This document shows, piece by piece, positions 59,591 to 64,000 of a stretch of 64,000 nt of DNA. The stretch spans positions 1-64,000 of the forward strand of contig NCHA01000011.1 in the NCBI GenBank assembly GCA_002257025.1. Reading direction: 5' to 3'. The stretch is from Sphingobacteriales bacterium 16-39-50. Its GTDB lineage: Bacteria > Bacteroidota > Bacteroidia > Sphingobacteriales > Sphingobacteriaceae. A model generated the notes under the pieces. It made no database searches. It saw only the letters and a program-made list of their open reading frames with translations, and was not told the DNA's origin. The first letter of the stretch is position 1, and each line of letters opens with the position of its first letter. The translations under genes and the position numbers were made by a program.

Positions 59591-61924
59591 ATGGCAGCAA
59601 AGGAGAAGAAAACTACTCAAAAAATTCCGTTAGACATAAGTTCTAAAGCCTCCACATCAGAATTTAACAAGACTGAACTTGCTATTTTATTATTATATCT
59701 TGGAGTTGATCTAATACCCAAATTAAGCTCAGTTGAAGTAATGGGGCCACAATGGCTTTATCTCTCAATAATTAATCTGATTTCTACAATCTACATATTC
59801 ACAAGTTTTCAAGAAAAGCTAAACAGTATATTACAAAAACTCAGTGTCAACAGCTTATCTAAAGTATATCTGTCAGTTTTTGTTTTGTGCGGATTATCTA
59901 TTTTTTTCGCGATAAATCCTGTTGAATCACTTGTGGTTTATACAAGGTTCATAATTACTATCATTGCCTTTCTCAACTTTAGTTTACTCCTCTATCAGCG
60001 GCCAAAATATATCGAATTCCTTTTCCAGGCAATAAGTATAATAGCACTATTTCAATGCATCCCGCTACTGTACTCCTACGTCAAGTTGGTTGACACAACT
60101 CAAACAGACCAACTGATTTTAAGCTTAATCTCAAATTCCGGAAATAAAAACATACTTGCCGCAAGCTTTGTGATCAAGACCCCTTTGATCATTTATTGTG
60201 TATTTAAATTCTACTCAATTAGAAGATTTATTATAAATATTACGTCACTAACTCTTGTAGTAATATTAATAATGCTTCTTAATGCCAGAGCAGCTTACTT
60301 AGGATTTTTTGCACAGTTGATCATATTTCTGGTCTTCCTTTATCTAAACAAAAAAGAAAGTACGATAAAGGAAACGAAACGTCAATTGCTAAATATCCTT
60401 TTACCCGTAGTAATAGGAATCATTTTTTCACAAATACTTTTGGCCCTTCCAAATTCCAACTCGACTTACACCACCTTAGATAAGCGACTTGCTACAATTA
60501 ATCAAGCTGGCTCTAGCGCAAGGCTGGATTTATGGAGTAATGCAATAAATCTAATTAAAGACAACCCCATAACTGGCTGTGGATATGGTAATTATAAAAT
60601 AGAATCAAAAAAATATCAATATGAGCTTTTTGATGATTTTGTTTACTCTAAACATGCGCATAATGATTTTCTCCAAATCACTGCAGAAGCAGGCGTTTTA
60701 ACTGGATTGCTTTTCCTCTCAATTTTTTTAATTGCTTTTACCTATACGCTAAAAACATGGGGTTCAACTCTGCCATCAGAAATGAAAATTTTGAGTATAA
60801 TTTCGTTGATGGCACTGGCAGGATATTTTGTAGACGCGACTTTCAATTTCCCAATGGAGCGACCAGTTATGCAAATATTCTTTGCATTTGCCCTGGCAAT
60901 AAATGTCATCGTCTTTATTGATACAATAACACCAAAACCAAATAGTTCAATTGGTCAAAATTTCAGGGTCATATTTCTGTTCGCAAGCTGCTCCTTAACA
61001 CTAATTTCAATATACACCTGTTGGCAGGTCTATCAATCCATGAAGGTCCAGGTTTTGACGCATCATCATTTTGGACAAGTACAACCAGGTGTGAGCTATC
61101 TTGATGTTAATTCAAGGTTTCCAGCAATACCAAACCTGGGAGAAAATTCTATTCCTATCAATGATACAAAAGCATGGTATTTATATCGGGCACAAAAATA
61201 TAATGAGGCCATATCATTGCTGAATCAGGACCAGAATGCAAGCCCATATACTATGTCTGTTGAACTGCTAAAATCCGCAGCATACCTCGACCAGGGCCTT
61301 GTTGACAGCGCTCTTTACTATTCCAAAAAGGGCTTTTTTACAAAGCCCAGAAGTATTGCATTGTTCCAGTTATTAACAACAAGCAGTACACAACTCAAAG
61401 ATTCAAGCACTATAAAAACAGCATTTAAAGAATTTCGGAAATACCGGGATGATCCAAAAGCATGGAAAATGTATTTAAAAAGCTTGATGCTTATTGGATA
61501 CAACATGAATGAGTTATTGTCTATTTCTGACAGTATTGCTAAAGTACATCCCAAAGAAAACGAAATCCAACATGCCCGCTATTCAATAAGGGCAGCCAAT
61601 GCTGCAATGAATCGTAATTTTTCAGGTGCGCTGGCTTATTTGTTGGAGATTAAAAAGTTGTATCCAAATGACATAGAAAATATTGAAAATATTGGACTTA
61701 CCTATTTTAACTTAGGTGATTATACAAATGCGGAAATTTACTTGAGAATGGTTTCTCAAGCTGCGGTATATTCAAACGGAAAATCAGAATTTTTCCTGGG
61801 TGTTAGTTTGCTTCAACTTGGAAGAAAGGATGAAGCTTGCCCTTTTCTTAATCAGGCAGCCATTAGAAACTATCCTCAAGCCAGCCAAATTTTCAACAGT
61901 AACAATTGCCAAATAAAGAATTAA
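59591..61924 (+). CDS. O-antigen ligase-like protein with C-terminal TPR domain
   Basis: A 777-residue protein. The N-terminal ~450 residues contain about ten membrane helices and the Wzy_C loop pattern (NPITGCGYGNYKIESKKYQ, YSKHAHNDFLQITAEAG), where the His of KHAHNDFLQ is the conserved residue. The C-terminal ~280 residues hold tetratricopeptide repeats (YLYRAQKYNEAISLLNQDQ, ENIGLTYFNLGDYTNAEIYL). Such fusions can be O-oligosaccharyl-transferases of protein glycosylation (PglL-like) or ligases. It lies with two glycosyltransferases in a second, smaller locus. Confidence 0.85.
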   Translation: MAAKEKKTTQKIPLDISSKASTSEFNKTELAILLLYLGVDLIPKLSSVEVMGPQWLYLSIINLISTIYIFTSFQEKLNSILQKLSVNSLSKVYLSVFVLCGLSIFFAINPVESLVVYTRFIITIIAFLNFSLLLYQRPKYIEFLFQAISIIALFQCIPLLYSYVKLVDTTQTDQLILSLISNSGNKNILAASFVIKTPLIIYCVFKFYSIRRFIINITSLTLVVILIMLLNARAAYLGFFAQLIIFLVFLYLNKKESTIKETKRQLLNILLPVVIGIIFSQILLALPNSNSTYTTLDKRLATINQAGSSARLDLWSNAINLIKDNPITGCGYGNYKIESKKYQYELFDDFVYSKHAHNDFLQITAEAGVLTGLLFLSIFLIAFTYTLKTWGSTLPSEMKILSIISLMALAGYFVDATFNFPMERPVMQIFFAFALAINVIVFIDTITPKPNSSIGQNFRVIFLFASCSLTLISIYTCWQVYQSMKVQVLTHHHFGQVQPGVSYLDVNSRFPAIPNLGENSIPINDTKAWYLYRAQKYNEAISLLNQDQNASPYTMSVELLKSAAYLDQGLVDSALYYSKKGFFTKPRSIALFQLLTTSSTQLKDSSTIKTAFKEFRKYRDDPKAWKMYLKSLMLIGYNMNELLSISDSIAKVHPKENEIQHARYSIRAANAAMNRNFSGALAYLLEIKKLYPNDIENIENIGLTYFNLGDYTNAEIYLRMVSQAAVYSNGKSEFFLGVSLLQLGRKDEACPFLNQAAIRNYPQASQIFNSNNCQIKN

Positions 61925-62379
61925 AAACCATAATTTGAAGGGTAATATTTCCCATTATGGGAATGTAAATTATTAAAAATTTATGATCCTATAACGTTTT
62001 TGTAGTTACTTCTTCTGTAAGGTCCCCAAAGAACAGAATCCTTCTAAGCACACAATAAATTAATTAAGAAAATAAGGCTAAATTAATCCTGTCTTAAAAG
62101 GGGAAGGCTATAAAAAAAGGCTAGACTGGAGAATCTGAACTTATAATTAAAACTGCTGAACACAGTATCGAAGAACTCATCGGCACGATTCTTGAATTTA
62201 TTTTGCCAAAAATTATAATTGTTTCTGAATAAAACTATTTACTAAATAGGTCCATCCGGCGAAATATCAGTCTGTATTTATCGAAAAGTATTTGCCATTT
62301 AGGATAAATATTTAATTAAATCGATTAAAATCGACTATTTTAGTAGATTATTAATTAAGATTGATTCAGGCAGAAATTC
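61925..62379. other. 455-base non-coding interval before the NRPS gene
   Basis: AT-rich; no gene found. A small hairpin TTCCCA-TTA-TGGGAA (61949-61963) could be a weak end of the ligase transcript. AATTAAATCGATTAAAATCGAC around 62316-62332 is repetitive. No clear promoter box for the NRPS gene. Confidence 0.5.
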
Positions 62380-64000
62380 ATGTTAAAACCAGAAGAAAGA
62401 GAAAAAGTTCTGTTATCATTTAACGATACCGGTGTTGATTACCCCGGTCCGAAAAATTATTGCGAACTCTTTAATCTGGCTGTTTTAGCGAATTCAAAAC
62501 GAACTGCCGTAGTCTTCGGGGACGAAAGTCTGACTTATTCTGAACTTAATATCCGGACAATTCAGATAGCCAACCTTTTGATATCAAAAGAGGTCAAAAA
62601 AGATGATTTAATTGGTATCTGTCTGGATCGATCCATAGAAATGATCTGTGGAATAATAGGCATTATGAAAGCCGGCGCTTCTTACCTGCCAATTGACCCT
62701 GAGTACCCTGCTGAACGAATCAATTTCATGCTGGAAGACTCAGAAATTAAAATAATTCTAACAGATCAGAATACGAGCAAGAATCCCAAAATATTCAATA
62801 AACCAGGTCTGGAGCTCATAATACTCGATTCTGAACAAGGTTTACAAGAGAGTCCAACAACTGACCCAGAGGTAGAGATCGCCCCTGATGACCTTGCCTA
62901 TGTAATCTACACATCCGGTTCAACCGGTCGTCCAAAGGGGGTTATGAATGAACACAGAGGCCTGGTTAACCGCTTGAACTGGACACAGAGTTTTTTCAAT
63001 CTGAGTCATGATGATGTTGTTCTTCAAAAAACTACTTTTTGCTTTGATGTATCAGTTTGGGAATTGCTATGGCCTCTAATGGTTGGAGCAAAACTCGTTC
63101 TGGCAAAACCTGGCGGACAAAAAGACAGTCAATACCTCGAGGAACTAATTGATAAACAAGAGATTACTACAATCCATTTTGTACCCTCGATGCTCGAGAT
63201 TTTCCTTCTGGGTGTCCGGGAAGGAAGCTGTAAAAGTCTTAGACGGGTATTGTGTTCAGGTGAGGAGCTTTTTCCACACCAGCTTTCCCTTTTTGGGGAA
63301 AAATTGGGACATGCGCGATTGTTTAATTTATATGGACCAACAGAAGCTGCAATTGATGTGACTTGCTGGGCGGCTCCTCTGGATGCTAAGAAAGTTTACA
63401 TCGGCAAACCTGTCGCGAATACCAGTATCTATATTCTGAATAAGAATCAGGACCCATGTGCTATCGGCGAAGAAGGCGAATTATATATCGGAGGTGTACA
63501 GGTTGCACGGGGTTATTTAAACCGGCCGGAGCTAAATGCCAGTCGTTTTCTGAAGAACCCCTTTGCCACTAATGAACATACCCGTCTTTATCGCAGCGGC
63601 GACCTTGCCCGATGGCTTGAAGATGGCACCATTGAATACCTTGGGCGTGCAGATGAGCAGGTGAAGATCCGTGGATTCAGGATTGAGCCCGGCGAAATTG
63701 AAAATGTCATTCTGGAATTTGAGGACATAAGACAATGCCTGGTTCATGTAAGGGGAAATAATAACTCTGAAAAGAAACTGATAGCTTATCTCGTAGGTTC
63801 TGAAGGGAAATACGATAAAGAAAAATTACAGGAACACCTCAGATCAAAATTACCGGAATACATGGTTCCTGTTCTTTTCATTGACATTCCTGAACTGCCC
63901 TTAAACAGTAATGGAAAAGTCGACCGAAAAGCCTTGCCCCTGCCTGGCATGGAACGACCTGATCTCCAGGTACTTTATAAGGCTCCATTCTCAGAAACGG
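62380..64000 (+). CDS. Nonribosomal peptide synthetase, adenylation domain for serine (partial, runs off the end)
   Basis: The frame opens at ATG 62380 and is unbroken for 540 codons to the window edge. It starts directly with an adenylation domain, with no condensation domain before it: YTSGSTGRPKGVM (A3), NLYGPTEAAID (A5), YRSGDLARW (A7), GRADEQVKIRGFRIEPGEIE (A8), NGKVDRKAL (A10). The ten specificity residues are Asp223, Val224, Trp227, His266, Leu291, Ser293, Leu317, Ile325, Asp326 and Lys513: DVWHLSLIDK, the established code for L-serine. A carrier protein would be expected next. It is either an initiation module or a freestanding A-T enzyme. Confidence 0.9.
   Translation, partial: MLKPEEREKVLLSFNDTGVDYPGPKNYCELFNLAVLANSKRTAVVFGDESLTYSELNIRTIQIANLLISKEVKKDDLIGICLDRSIEMICGIIGIMKAGASYLPIDPEYPAERINFMLEDSEIKIILTDQNTSKNPKIFNKPGLELIILDSEQGLQESPTTDPEVEIAPDDLAYVIYTSGSTGRPKGVMNEHRGLVNRLNWTQSFFNLSHDDVVLQKTTFCFDVSVWELLWPLMVGAKLVLAKPGGQKDSQYLEELIDKQEITTIHFVPSMLEIFLLGVREGSCKSLRRVLCSGEELFPHQLSLFGEKLGHARLFNLYGPTEAAIDVTCWAAPLDAKKVYIGKPVANTSIYILNKNQDPCAIGEEGELYIGGVQVARGYLNRPELNASRFLKNPFATNEHTRLYRSGDLARWLEDGTIEYLGRADEQVKIRGFRIEPGEIENVILEFEDIRQCLVHVRGNNNSEKKLIAYLVGSEGKYDKEKLQEHLRSKLPEYMVPVLFIDIPELPLNSNGKVDRKALPLPGMERPDLQVLYKAPFSET

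Overview
The window looks like a Bacteroidota chromosome, probably from the Sphingobacteriales or a close relative. Pointers are the moderately AT-rich sequence, start codons that mostly lack Shine-Dalgarno sequences, several matches to the Bacteroidota -7 promoter element TAnnTTTG, a PorP/SprF protein with a giant adhesin carrying a type IX secretion type-B C-terminal domain, and short intergenic palindromes. I see no rRNA, tRNA, CRISPR array, phage or transposase gene.

Layout. 1-4.4 kb: intergenic tandem repeats, a thioredoxin-like [2Fe-2S] ferredoxin, two FKBP-type isomerase lipoproteins, an AarF/UbiB kinase with a TetR regulator, and a small ORF. 4.5-11.7 kb: a minus-strand fatty-acid beta-oxidation operon in the order MarR regulator, fadN-type dehydrogenase/hydratase, thiolase, acyl-CoA dehydrogenase (the order of Bacillus fadNAE). 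Each of the two junctions between enzyme genes holds a small four-helix-bundle (S23/IVP family) gene inside its own inverted repeat. 11.7-18.8 kb: two small unknown proteins, a gamma-glutamyltransferase, a long-chain acyl-CoA ligase, an outer-membrane beta-barrel protein and an M61 peptidase. 18.9-25.2 kb: a MarR regulator followed by a complete RND efflux operon. 25.2-28.3 kb: a response regulator, an N-acetylglucosamine-kinase-like protein, a small unknown, a TlpA-like thioredoxin and a periplasmic rhodanese-like protein.

28.7-44.7 kb is an exopolysaccharide locus: response regulator, sugar-phosphate transferase fused to a degenerate receiver, short TolC-like protein, Wzc-like chain-length protein with an altered ATPase site, glycosyltransferases, a 42-residue membrane peptide, O-antigen ligase/polymerase, methyltransferases, acyltransferase and flippase. 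A 1.1-kb non-coding stretch follows, then an FkbM methyltransferase. 46.7-56.0 kb is a three-gene surface-adhesin system (OmpA-family protein, PorP/SprF protein, 2067-residue lectin/Ig-like adhesin). 57.0-61.9 kb is a second glycan locus with two family 2 glycosyltransferases and an O-antigen-ligase/TPR protein. The window ends inside a nonribosomal peptide synthetase gene whose adenylation domain carries the serine specificity code.

The best candidate for something undescribed is the pair of inverted-repeat-bounded four-helix-bundle genes sitting precisely between stop and start codons of one beta-oxidation operon. A weaker similar arrangement surrounds a glycosyltransferase near 57 kb. All functions are inferred from sequence alone; no database searches were run.
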